From: Mucilaginibacter sp. OK268
GTDB lineage: Bacteria > Bacteroidota > Bacteroidia > Sphingobacteriales > Sphingobacteriaceae
Assembly (NCBI RefSeq): GCF_900103125.1
Contig: NZ_FNJV01000002.1
Location: forward strand, 806,001-870,000
Direction of reading: 5' to 3'
DNA length: 64,000 bases
The notes beneath the pieces were generated by a model that was given only the letters and a program-made list of their open reading frames with translations, ran no database searches and was not told where the DNA came from. Shown here in pieces: positions 26,038 to 34,373 of the stretch (its first letter is position 1; each line of letters begins with the position of its first letter). Made by a program: the position numbers and the translations under genes.

Positions 26038-28407
26038 ATGTCAATGCAGCTTTTAAAATCAACTATACTGACCCTCGCTTGTATTACCTCGGGCATTTTA
26101 ATGCATCCTTGCTTCGGGCAGAACAATATTTATGTATCCAATAGCGGCAACGATAAAAATGATGGTACTTTTAAACATCCCGTTCAGCACCTGGCAGCAG
26201 CCTTGTCAAAAGCAGCCGGATACGTTAATGAAGATGTAGTTGTCCTATTACGGGGAGGCATTTATCCCCAGCAGAAAACAATAGAGCTCAACCAGGGCGA
26301 TTTTAAAGAACGTTCGTTGACCATTAGTTCATACCCCAACGAAAAGGCAGTCATTACTGGATCAGGCAAAATAAACCCGGTATGGCAGCCATACAAAGGA
26401 AATATCATCAAAACAAAACTGGTTGCAGGCATTGCTCCCGACCAGTTATTTATGAATGGCAAAAGCCTCCCTATGGCCCGCTACCCCAATTTTGATTCCA
26501 CAGCCCGGATCTATAACGGAACGGCTAAGGATGCCATAAGCGAAACCCGGGTAAAAACATGGCAAGCTCCTGCCGGGGGCTATATCCACGCTTTGCATGC
26601 GGGAGAATGGGGCAGCTTTGACTACCTGATCACCGGGAAAAATGACAAAGGTGGATTGACTTATGAGGGTGGCTGGCAAAACAACCGCCCCTCCCCTATG
26701 AATAAACAAGACCGGTTTGTAGAAAATATTTTTGAAGAGCTGGATGCCCCCGGCGAATGGTTTTACAATAAAACAAGCCAAACGCTTTATTTATACCCGC
26801 CTACTGGAGTCAACTTGAATAAAGCTGTATTTACCGTCAGCGCTTTAACCGATTTGATCCATATCATCGGCAGTAAAGAAAAACCTTTAAGCAACATCAC
26901 CATTAAAGGTATCGACTTTACGCAAACGGCACGATCATTTATGCTGGCAAAAGAACCTTTGCTGCGCAGCGACTGGAGGATGTATCGCGGTGGAGCTATT
27001 CTTCTTGACAGAACCGAGCAGGTAACCATCAGCAACTGTAATTTTTATGAACTGGGCGGGAATGCGGTGTTTGTAAGTAACTACAGTAAAAACGATATCA
27101 TCCGGGACAATTATATACATACCATAGGTGGTAATGCGATTGCTTTTGTTGGTAATCCTAATGCGGCGAGGTCGCCTGCTTTTAGTTACGAAACTTTTGT
27201 CCCCTGGGATAAAATGGATTACCAGCCAGGCCCTAAAAGCTCCGACTATCCTCAATATTGTTCGGCCACCGGTAATTTGATACACCATATTGGCACAATA
27301 GAAAAACAGGTGGCGGGTGTACAAATCTCCATGTCGTCGCATATTACGGTGAGCCATAATACTATTTACAATACGCCCAGGGCCGGACTTAATATGAGCG
27401 AAGGAACCTGGGGAGGACATATGATTGAATTTAATGATGTATTCAATACGGTGCTGGAAACCGGCGATAACGGGGCTTATAATTCCTGGGGCAGGGACCG
27501 TTACTGGCGGCCGGAGCGTAACCTGATCGATAGCATAGTAGCCGCCAGGCCTGGCATCCAGTATTTGGATGTGATTGATCCTATCACCATCCGTAATAAT
27601 CGTTTTCAGTGCGATCATGGCTGGGACATTGACCTGGACGACGGCAGCAGCAATTACCGTATCTATAATAACGTTTGCCTGAGCGGTGGTTTAAAACTGC
27701 GTGAAGGCTATAGCCGCACCGTTACCAATAACATCATCATCAATAATACCTTCCATCCGCATGTATGGCTAAAGAATAGTAACGACGTATTTGAGCACAA
27801 CATCGTGAGCCTGCCATACGCCCCCATCTTAATAAATAACTGGGGCAAAAGCGTTGACCAGAATTTTTTCCTGACTAAAGAAGCGTTGGCAGATGCCCAG
27901 AATTTGGGATTAGATAAAAACAGCATTTACGGCGATGCCCAGTTTATTGACGCCAAAAGCGGGAACTATCATTTAAAACCGGGCTCCCCGGCATTAAAAG
28001 CCGGGATTAAAGATTTTGATATGAATTTCGGCGTTACTTCCGTTGTTTTAAAAAAGCTGGCCCAAAAACCGGTGATCAACCTGCTGGTTACTTCAACAAA
28101 TCAGGGTAAACAAAGCCAGGTAGAATGGTTAGGCGCGCATTTTAAAAACATTGAAAGCCTGGGAGAAAGATCAGCGGCCGGGTTGCATGATAATAATGGG
28201 GCATTACTTACAGATCTGCCAGCGGCGTCACTTGCAGCTAAAAATGGCTTACAAAAGGGCGATGTAGTGATCAAGCTAAATGAAGACAGCGTTAACTCCA
28301 TAGAAGAATTACTCAAGGTATATCAAAAAATTAAATGGATGGGAAAGGCTAAGCTCGTTATAGTTCGCAACCAAAATCAGCAGGTAATCACGGTGAGTTT
28401 TAAATAG
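26038..28407 (+). CDS. Exported right-handed parallel beta-helix protein with C-terminal PDZ domain
   Basis: 789 residues with a signal peptide to about residue 27. A DUF1565-like entry (NNIYVSNSGNDKNDGTFKHPVQHLAAAL) and VVVLLRGGIYPQQKTIEL are followed by long stretches of beta-helix coils (VTISNCNFYELGGNAVFVSNYSKNDIIRDNYIHTIGGNAIAF and more to about residue 620), then QFIDAKSGNYHLKPGSPALKAG, typical of GH-like helix ends. Residues about 690-789 form a PDZ domain (LAAKNGLQKGDVVIKLNEDSVNSIEELLKVYQKIK). The architecture resembles GH141-type helix enzymes, but no catalytic residues can be assigned. It lies at the end of the SusCD locus, so it is the likely polysaccharide-cleaving enzyme. The extra PDZ tail is unusual. 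Confidence 0.75.
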   Translation: MSMQLLKSTILTLACITSGILMHPCFGQNNIYVSNSGNDKNDGTFKHPVQHLAAALSKAAGYVNEDVVVLLRGGIYPQQKTIELNQGDFKERSLTISSYPNEKAVITGSGKINPVWQPYKGNIIKTKLVAGIAPDQLFMNGKSLPMARYPNFDSTARIYNGTAKDAISETRVKTWQAPAGGYIHALHAGEWGSFDYLITGKNDKGGLTYEGGWQNNRPSPMNKQDRFVENIFEELDAPGEWFYNKTSQTLYLYPPTGVNLNKAVFTVSALTDLIHIIGSKEKPLSNITIKGIDFTQTARSFMLAKEPLLRSDWRMYRGGAILLDRTEQVTISNCNFYELGGNAVFVSNYSKNDIIRDNYIHTIGGNAIAFVGNPNAARSPAFSYETFVPWDKMDYQPGPKSSDYPQYCSATGNLIHHIGTIEKQVAGVQISMSSHITVSHNTIYNTPRAGLNMSEGTWGGHMIEFNDVFNTVLETGDNGAYNSWGRDRYWRPERNLIDSIVAARPGIQYLDVIDPITIRNNRFQCDHGWDIDLDDGSSNYRIYNNVCLSGGLKLREGYSRTVTNNIIINNTFHPHVWLKNSNDVFEHNIVSLPYAPILINNWGKSVDQNFFLTKEALADAQNLGLDKNSIYGDAQFIDAKSGNYHLKPGSPALKAGIKDFDMNFGVTSVVLKKLAQKPVINLLVTSTNQGKQSQVEWLGAHFKNIESLGERSAAGLHDNNGALLTDLPAASLAAKNGLQKGDVVIKLNEDSVNSIEELLKVYQKIKWMGKAKLVIVRNQNQQVITVSFK

Positions 28408-28467
28408 CAATATAAGATGCTGTCTAAATTTGACTTAGATAATTTACGTATCATATAAAAATCATTG

Positions 28468-28520
28468 CCGTTGACTAAAGTCAACGGGATAATAACTGAA
28501 AAAAGGGGCTTTAGCCAAAA
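28468..28520. repeat. CCGTTGrCTAAAGyCAACGG-type hairpin plus GGGGCTTTAGCC
   Basis: CCGTTGAC (28468-28475), TAAA, GTCAACGG (28480-28487), then GGGGCTTTAGCC about 17 bases on. The same motifs occur at 55779-55829 with the core palindrome inverted relative to the flanking ATTGCC, so this is a dispersed family. Confidence 0.55.
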
Positions 28521-28708
28521 TCCACATGAATAATTGGGTTGAAGCCCGCAATGAATAATTATCGTTTTTACACACATTTTAAGATGCCTAGTAAGGTTTT
28601 CAATGGCATTTTGTTGCAAAAGTGGGTTTACATGGTTTACACAATTTATGGTTAACATTATTATATTTAATTGATAATAAACAAATTATGATAATTTTAT
28701 CACCATAT

Positions 28709-28732
28709 AGTGGGTTTACATGTAAACCCACT
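28709..28732. repeat. Perfect 24-base palindrome with an upstream half-copy
   Basis: The arm AGTGGGTTTACA (28709-28720) is followed directly by its reverse complement to 28732, no loop. The same 14 bases AGTGGGTTTACATG also occur at 28621-28634, so two direct copies bracket 74 AT-rich bases. Such a structure suits a dimeric protein site or a scar; no gene lies within 300 bases. Confidence 0.5.
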
Positions 28733-28827
28733 TAGAACAAAGTATTCCCTGTCATTAAACAAGGTTTATGAAGTAGTATATCGGGCACCAGGGGAAGTCT
28801 CGACTGAGCTTCTGGCGCTGAAGATCA

Positions 28828-28905
28828 AGGATGCTTTATAGATCGTGCCAAATGATCTTTACCATCTGGCTTTAAAGATTTTGATGTGAATTTTGGTGTT
28901 AATCC
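28828..28905 (+). pseudogene. Relic of a second beta-helix gene (C-terminal fragment)
   Basis: Read in shifting frames it gives FIDRAK, then DLYHL after one extra base, then GFKDFDVNFGVN (28868-28893, TAA at 28903). This matches residues FIDAKSGNYHL...GIKDFDMNFGV of the intact gene just upstream (about 27943-28047), with one frameshift and an internal deletion of about eight codons. Bases differ enough that this is an old paralogue, not a recent duplication. Confidence 0.6.
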
Positions 28906-29036
28906 ACCGTTTTAAAAAGAACAGAAAGGGGAATCATCTTCTTTCTGTTATTTATAATGCAGGAAAATCGCTTTTAACTCAGATGGTAGATAGGAGGCAC
29001 CTGCCGGAGCCTTTCAAAGGAATGTTTTCTGCCTAT

Positions 29037-29101
29037 AAACATGTTACTCCTTCGGAGTTTAAAGAATGGTACAAACGCAACTCCGGAGGAGTAACATGTT
29101 T
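29037..29101. repeat. 23-bp near-perfect inverted repeat
   Basis: The left arm 29037-29059 (starting AAACATGTTACTCCTTCGG) and the right arm 29079-29101 (ending GGAGTAACATGTTT) are complementary with one mismatch around a 19-base loop. It sits 66 bases from the stop of the convergent small membrane-protein gene. It is a REP-like element and may act as a terminator. Confidence 0.6.
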
Positions 29102-29167
29102 GTAGATAAAGTATAAAAAGCGTATTGGCTCCGTAGGCGCCCCCTCTTTAAAAGCGATTTCCCTGCT

Positions 29168-29428
29168 TTATAATGAAGCATTTCTGCTGGCGTTATTCTT
29201 TTTTCTTAGATACAAAACAGCAAAGATCACCGCTATAATTGCTAAATACATTGTCCAGGTATCCAGGGGGCAATTACCTATAGGATCGGCTATTGGATCA
29301 CATGGCTCACCGGGGTCATCGGCCAATACTATAAATACATTACTCACGATCAACAAAAGCAATAAAATTGCAGTTTTCCCGATGACAGCCGTATTCACTC
29401 TGTTTTTTATGCTTTTAACCTTTTTCAT
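29168..29428 (-). CDS. Small membrane protein paired with T9SS adhesin (86 aa)
   Basis: 86 residues: basic start (KKVKSIKNRVN), a first hydrophobic helix that reads as a signal peptide (AVIGKTAILLLLLIVSNVFIVLA), a short Asp/Pro/Cys stretch (DDPGEPCDPIADPIGNCPLD), a second helix (TWTMYLAIIAVIFAVLYL) and a basic tail (RKKNNASRNASL). This SP, short loop with Cys, helix, basic tail order recalls small sortase-like or PEP-CTERM-like ends, but the protein is very short. It starts 18 bases beyond the stop of the T9SS gene on the same strand, so the two are probably co-transcribed. Function unknown. Confidence 0.65.
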   Translation of the reverse strand: MKKVKSIKNRVNTAVIGKTAILLLLLIVSNVFIVLADDPGEPCDPIADPIGNCPLDTWTMYLAIIAVIFAVLYLRKKNNASRNASL

Positions 29429-29446
29429 AGAATCTCGAATAAATAC

Positions 29447-32400
29447 CTATCTCTTTATAAATTTTCCTTGCCCAACCAGGGCCCCATTTGATGCATCATA
29501 TAAATTAACGATGTATATGCCCGGGGAAAAGTAGCCCACATTGGCTGTCCAATTGGAGCCCGTAACTTTTCGTTTGCTCATTACAAATCCGGTTGGACCA
29601 ATAATACTTAAGCTGTATGCCTTGTTAGATGATTCGTCTGCAATCTGCATTTGGATCTGCGATTCGGCAGGATTAGGGTAAACCTTAACAACCGATCCGT
29701 TAGGAGATTGCAACGTATAAACAATGCTTATTTTTTGAGAATAGGTTACGGTACCGTCACGATCGGTCTGCTTTAACCGGTATACATTATCCCCGGTTGA
29801 AGCCAGGAGGTCGGTATAGCTATAATTACCGGCACCATTACTTTTAAGCTGATATATGGAGCTGAAATTACCCGCCTGATCCTGTTTTTCTAATACAAAA
29901 GAAGTATAGTCGACCTCATACTCTACCAACCAGCGAATGTCGATCCCCTTTGCTGCCTTTTTACCCGTAAAGCTGAGCAGGTGATACTTTGACGGACTTT
30001 TGTTGATAACCAGTTCAAACCTTTTGCCACCGTAAGTTGCTGCGTTACCCCTGTCTAAGTTAAAATTATAGGTATTGTTATGAGTCATGTCTAATGAATC
30101 ATTCAACAATTTATCGTGTAAAAAAACGGTGTAGTTATCGGGCAAACCGCTTATTTCGTTTTTTGAAAATGTATAGATCCCCGAAGTAGTAGCACTGACA
30201 TACAAAGGAATAACGGTTCTGGGGGCCGTTAACGTTGAATATTTATTCAACGCTAACCTCACACTATCGGCACTATAACTTGAAAGAAAAACACTTGCCC
30301 CCAGTCCGTCCAAATCTATCCCGTCCTCTTGCTGACTATAAGCCGGCAACCAGTCGTTTTTAAAATAAATGGCGCAGTTATCGTTACGAACACTATCGGC
30401 AGATAATCTTAATTTAATATCCGGGATAATCTCGCTTGTTGTTTGTTCTGAAACTGAATTTACAGATTGTGCAGTTGAGGAGCGCAGATTAGCAATATGC
30501 ATCTGACCAGGTGCCGACATCAGTAATGGGGCCGGTTGCTGATTGGTGCTCACTTTTGCAGCCTCTGTAAAAGTTACCGTGGTGGTGGGGCCCACGGTAG
30601 GAATGGTGATGAAGAAGCCCTGCCCGCTGCCCAAATACCGTGATGCTCCATTGCCATCACTGTTACCGCTTGCACCAATGGTAGGGTCCCAATAAGAGTA
30701 TCCTTTATTTACAGGATTAAAAACCAAAAACTTGGTGGAAACAGCCGCGGTATTGGAAAAATTGATCCCAGTACCACCCGACTTTAAATTGGTATTGTTT
30801 AAATCTAATGCACTGGCATAAGGGTTACCCAACAGATAGTACCCCGTACCCGGACTGTGTTTACTCAATGTAGTAGAAGCTCCGGTATACGCCCATGGGG
30901 TAAAAGAAATAGGGCCCTGGTTTAAAGCACCTGAAGCCGAAAGGGTAACGGTTTCGGGCGCTAAGCCTACGGTCCCCCCCTTTTGTCCGGCCCCTGTACC
31001 CAGGTTATTAATATTGTCGCCAATAAAATAAAACATAAAGCCATTGCCAACAGGCAAGGTAATATTAGATACACCTGTAACATTAACCGTATTGCTGCCT
31101 GCAGTTAGTTTTTCGAGGCCTTTAAATGTGCCCGATGTAAAGGTGTTATTGTTGACGGGTACATTTTCCTGGTAAAAATATAGGGTTGGGTTATTATTAA
31201 CCGTGGCATTAAATCCGTTAGCTGTACCTCCATAGCCCGAAATAAATGCTTTGGCTGCTACATAATTAACGTTGAAAATACCGCTCCCCGTATTAACCGG
31301 GCTCGACATTAAGCGGTAACCACGCTGACTGGTAGAGCCTCCCTGTAAATAACGCTCCACATTCACATTTCCGGTTATCGGGGTAGTATAGTTTATAGGC
31401 CCAACTGTAGCGCTTGAAGCAGCGGTTGATTTCAGCGTAAGGTATGCCGTGCTGCCGGTACCTGCAACGAGTTTTGCCGGGCTCACCATGGTTAATATGC
31501 CGGTAGGCGCTACGGCAAAATTACCCGTGCCGGCAGTCATTGTTGAAACACTGGCAGCATTGGTTCCGTTAAATGTTACCTTATTAAACACCGTACCCGC
31601 GGTACTATTGTCAAGCAATGTTTGGGCGCCCAATCCATTGAAAAAAGTAGTACCCGTGCCTTGTGTGTATACGCCTCCGCTGTTATTGGTATAATTACCT
31701 CCGATATAAAAATTACCTGAGCCCAGATTAAGGGTACCCGTATTATTAACCGCGCCTTTAATAATAATATCACCAGCATCCTGATTAACAATGGTAGATG
31801 CCTGATTTGTCCAGCCTCCCGTTACGGTAACTGTAGGGTCGTTGGTGTTTAAATTTACCGTGCCACCACCTGTAGTCCAATTATTACCAATGGTTAAACC
31901 CTGGGGATTGGCTGTACCTATGGTACTGTTTTTATCAACAACTTTTGTACTCGCACCAGAAAATGTCAGGTTATAATACGCCGGAGATATTGTATTAATA
32001 TAAGTTGCAGTAGTGGTAGTAGAGGGTTCATTGGCGGTGTAAACCGTTTGGTTTTCGGCATTGTTATCGCTAAACAAAGTGGTGCCGCTGTTACCACCAA
32101 ATGTAAAATAAATATAAAATTGATCAATCAGTGGGGTGATGATAGGTGTTTTGTTCTTGAGCTCAAAGGTACTGGGGCTGCTGGCCGCCGTAGAGGCGTA
32201 ACCCGTATTATCCGCTATAACCTGACCATAACCCGTAAAACCAAGCACTCCAGGATTTAAACCAGCAAAACCGCTTGTTGGTGGCGAAAAGTTTTTAACA
32301 AGGTTCATCTGCCCCAGGAGGGTTGTTGTCCCTTTTTCTACCGAAAAACAGGGATAACAAACTTCCCCGCGGGTGGCATTATTAATTCCGTTACAGTTGA

Positions 32401-33055
32401 GTAAAACATTTCCGTTTATCGTCAATTGATTTACCTGTGCAGAAAATAAGGCAACATCAGCAACTGTACTGGATGGCTGTGTTGCTGCATCCCCTACCAC
32501 TATGTTACTCTGACAAAGTACATTCCCGGTTCCGGCTATGATCGTGTTGAATATATTTCGGGGATCTGCCGCACCTGCATAATGATTTTGAGTTATATTT
32601 CCGGTTATTGTTAATGTAGTTGTAGCGCCATTAACCGTTAACATCATGGTGTACTTTGTTCCAAAACTTTGCTGTGCTCCCGAGGTGTTCCGCAAGTAAT
32701 ATGTTGCAGCTGTAACGCCATTATTGCCGAAGGTTATCGACTTCCACGTTGTATTGGCAGTTACGATTGGAAAACGGGTAAGCGTAAGCGTTTGGCTTCC
32801 TAAATTTACACACAAAGCACTGATAAGGGTATAAGTAGTGGCAACTCCTATTCTTACATCGTCATTAGCGCCAGGGGCGACAGGACAAGCTATTAAACCG
32901 GACTGAGCCCAGTTTCCGGCATCCGTTACATCAGTGCTATTTCTACCGGTCCAATCAAAAGTCCCAGCCTTAACTGTGTTCGATAAAACCAGAATCAACA
33001 GGCAAATACCTGTTTTAAAAATCATTAAGCTACCAATATCGCGGTGTACTTTCAT
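29447..33055 (-). CDS. T9SS-secreted surface adhesin-like protein
   Basis: 1202 residues with a signal peptide (about residues 11-30, MIFKTGICLLILVLSNTVKA; an internal Met at 33025 could be the start). Residues 30-600 are Asn/Thr/Gly-rich beta-repeats of autotransporter/haemagglutinin type (AGTGNVLCQSNIVVG, LTISNGNWTTGGGTVNLN-like). Residues about 560-800 hold a jellyroll region with NVERYLQGGSTSQRGYRLMSSPV. The last 80 residues are the type IX sorting domain (VVKVYPNPAESQIQMQI ... YIVNLYDASNGALVGQGKFIKR), so it passes the outer membrane through the T9SS and is anchored or released there. Function: adhesion or matrix. The type A sorting call is firm. Confidence 0.85.
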   Translation of the reverse strand: MKVHRDIGSLMIFKTGICLLILVLSNTVKAGTFDWTGRNSTDVTDAGNWAQSGLIACPVAPGANDDVRIGVATTYTLISALCVNLGSQTLTLTRFPIVTANTTWKSITFGNNGVTAATYYLRNTSGAQQSFGTKYTMMLTVNGATTTLTITGNITQNHYAGAADPRNIFNTIIAGTGNVLCQSNIVVGDAATQPSSTVADVALFSAQVNQLTINGNVLLNCNGINNATRGEVCYPCFSVEKGTTTLLGQMNLVKNFSPPTSGFAGLNPGVLGFTGYGQVIADNTGYASTAASSPSTFELKNKTPIITPLIDQFYIYFTFGGNSGTTLFSDNNAENQTVYTANEPSTTTTATYINTISPAYYNLTFSGASTKVVDKNSTIGTANPQGLTIGNNWTTGGGTVNLNTNDPTVTVTGGWTNQASTIVNQDAGDIIIKGAVNNTGTLNLGSGNFYIGGNYTNNSGGVYTQGTGTTFFNGLGAQTLLDNSTAGTVFNKVTFNGTNAASVSTMTAGTGNFAVAPTGILTMVSPAKLVAGTGSTAYLTLKSTAASSATVGPINYTTPITGNVNVERYLQGGSTSQRGYRLMSSPVNTGSGIFNVNYVAAKAFISGYGGTANGFNATVNNNPTLYFYQENVPVNNNTFTSGTFKGLEKLTAGSNTVNVTGVSNITLPVGNGFMFYFIGDNINNLGTGAGQKGGTVGLAPETVTLSASGALNQGPISFTPWAYTGASTTLSKHSPGTGYYLLGNPYASALDLNNTNLKSGGTGINFSNTAAVSTKFLVFNPVNKGYSYWDPTIGASGNSDGNGASRYLGSGQGFFITIPTVGPTTTVTFTEAAKVSTNQQPAPLLMSAPGQMHIANLRSSTAQSVNSVSEQTTSEIIPDIKLRLSADSVRNDNCAIYFKNDWLPAYSQQEDGIDLDGLGASVFLSSYSADSVRLALNKYSTLTAPRTVIPLYVSATTSGIYTFSKNEISGLPDNYTVFLHDKLLNDSLDMTHNNTYNFNLDRGNAATYGGKRFELVINKSPSKYHLLSFTGKKAAKGIDIRWLVEYEVDYTSFVLEKQDQAGNFSSIYQLKSNGAGNYSYTDLLASTGDNVYRLKQTDRDGTVTYSQKISIVYTLQSPNGSVVKVYPNPAESQIQMQIADESSNKAYSLSIIGPTGFVMSKRKVTGSNWTANVGYFSPGIYIVNLYDASNGALVGQGKFIKR

Positions 33056-33480
33056 TAGATTTTATGACCAATTATTGAAATTTGGGCTACTGAATATCTT
33101 TATTGATCAATACTTTTATCCCTGGTTATTACTGGTGGTGGTGATCATTAACAGAGGTTTATAAAGACCTATTTATTTAATAATATGATACAAATCAATT
33201 TACCAACCACTGATATTATATAAATTTGCCTGTTTTTAAATTAAGTTTAAACAGCTTCGACACACAAGCAAATCACACCGACGAAATGGCAATCGGGCAC
33301 GATAGAATATTGATAAAATTGACAACCAATTGGCTTTTTCTGCATTACGTTCAAATCCACAATGATGGTTTGCCGCAACGGGAGCATGTCATAAAAGAGA
33401 CCAATTGGTAAATATTAAATATATATCCTGGGATGTGAGGATATATTATTTCGTTTCAGGAGATTTGATAATATGGGTAT
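33056..33480. other. Spacer, 425 bases, AT-rich
   Basis: It holds the leader of the T9SS adhesin gene and the terminator hairpin at 33421-33446. A 61-codon ORF at 33226-33411 has poor composition and is not called. Nothing else is recognised. Confidence 0.6.
33421..33446 (-). terminator. Hairpin after the barrel gene
   Basis: ATATATCCT (33421-33429), 8-base loop GGGATGTG, AGGATATAT (33438-33446). It lies 34 bases past the minus-strand stop at 33481, and is AT-rich but perfectly paired. Confidence 0.5.
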
Positions 33481-34233
33481 TCAAAACCCGGAATCCCTTA
33501 CTAATTTGCTATAGGATACCGTATTACCAAAATTGTACCGAAAACCTATGGTGAAGTGGGCATACTGATCAGGCGCGTTGTTTTTAAACTGGGCCGGAGG
33601 GTCATTGTAGCCATCCAATCCTTCGCCAAAAGCATAGCTATGTTCATAGCCGAGGGTAATGGTATAACCTACCTGCTCATAGGAGTCATAAATTTTAAAC
33701 TCATAGCCTAATCGCAGCGGCAACACCACGTTGGTGCTTTTGTCTTTCCCCTGGAAACCATTGGTGCTGCCCACCGGGCCGTTTTGAGCATATGCGGGTA
33801 GGTTAGTACGCTGTATATCTTTCATGTTGTTGGAGATAGCACCAATACCTGTACCCACATAAAAGTTCTTGATCACATTTAAAAAGCCATTGTTGGAATA
33901 ATCAATAAAGCTCCCCAGCTGCACATCTGCATGAATCAATAAAGCTTTATAAGCGTTTTTATAGATTCGGCCAAAAGCATCTTTATCAGGGGTGCGGCCA
34001 CCGCCCGAAAGCGTACCAAACTGGTACTCCAAAGCAATAGGTATGTAGGGATTGAAATTATAGGCTATGTTGAAGTTGTAAATAGGATGATAGTCCTGCC
34101 TTTTGGTATCGGCATAAGCCCTGCAATAACCAATACCGCCCCCAACACCCCATTCATAATAGTTGTATCCGTCCTGCGCCTTTGCGACAAACCCGGCAAA
34201 GCCTAAAACAAAAAACAGAATAAATTTTTTCAA
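33481..34233 (-). CDS. Outer-membrane beta-barrel protein (250 aa)
   Basis: Signal peptide (KKFILFFVLGFAGFVAKAQ) followed by a small barrel of the OmpA/porin-like type: strands alternate aromatic and small residues (YYEWGVGGGIGYCRAYAD, IPIALEYQFGTLSGGG, KNFYVGTGIGAISNNM, LPLRLGYEFKIYD, YTITLGYEHSYAFGEG, AHFTIGFRYNFG). No plug or periplasmic domain. Function unknown. Transcribed away from the wecA-like gene (convergent to none), it ends at the hairpin at 33421. Confidence 0.7.
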   Translation of the reverse strand: MKKFILFFVLGFAGFVAKAQDGYNYYEWGVGGGIGYCRAYADTKRQDYHPIYNFNIAYNFNPYIPIALEYQFGTLSGGGRTPDKDAFGRIYKNAYKALLIHADVQLGSFIDYSNNGFLNVIKNFYVGTGIGAISNNMKDIQRTNLPAYAQNGPVGSTNGFQGKDKSTNVVLPLRLGYEFKIYDSYEQVGYTITLGYEHSYAFGEGLDGYNDPPAQFKNNAPDQYAHFTIGFRYNFGNTVSYSKLVRDSGF

Positions 34234-34373
34234 AGCTAAATTTTAATCAATATCAGTTGAAACAGACCTCATCTAAATATATAAGGTATTTAATATCCTT
34301 GCAGCGATATTAGACACAAAGGCAAAAACAGCCGATGAGTAAACAGAAATGATCGTTGAATAAGGAGTATGTT

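Larger units (their letters stand above)
28408..29167. other. 760-base spacer with gene relic and palindromes
   Basis: No intact gene is credible. It contains repeat hairpins (28468-28520), direct and palindromic copies of AGTGGGTTTACATG (28621 and 28709), a decayed beta-helix gene end (28828-28905), and a 23-bp inverted repeat (29037-29101). A 70-codon ORF at 28893-29105 spans the relic and the repeat and is not credible. The mosaic suggests past rearrangement at this end of the polysaccharide locus. Confidence 0.6.

Noticed and set aside
26935..27618. 227-codon minus-strand ORF
   Set aside because: Antisense within the beta-helix gene; no leader, no conserved motif.
28893..29105. 70-codon ORF downstream of the beta-helix gene
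   Set aside because: It spans a pseudogene relic and an inverted repeat, lacks any motif, and its end is made of repeat sequence.
33226..33411. 61-codon ORF in the adhesin leader
   Set aside because: Composition is unlike neighbouring genes and there is no sign of a start context or domain.
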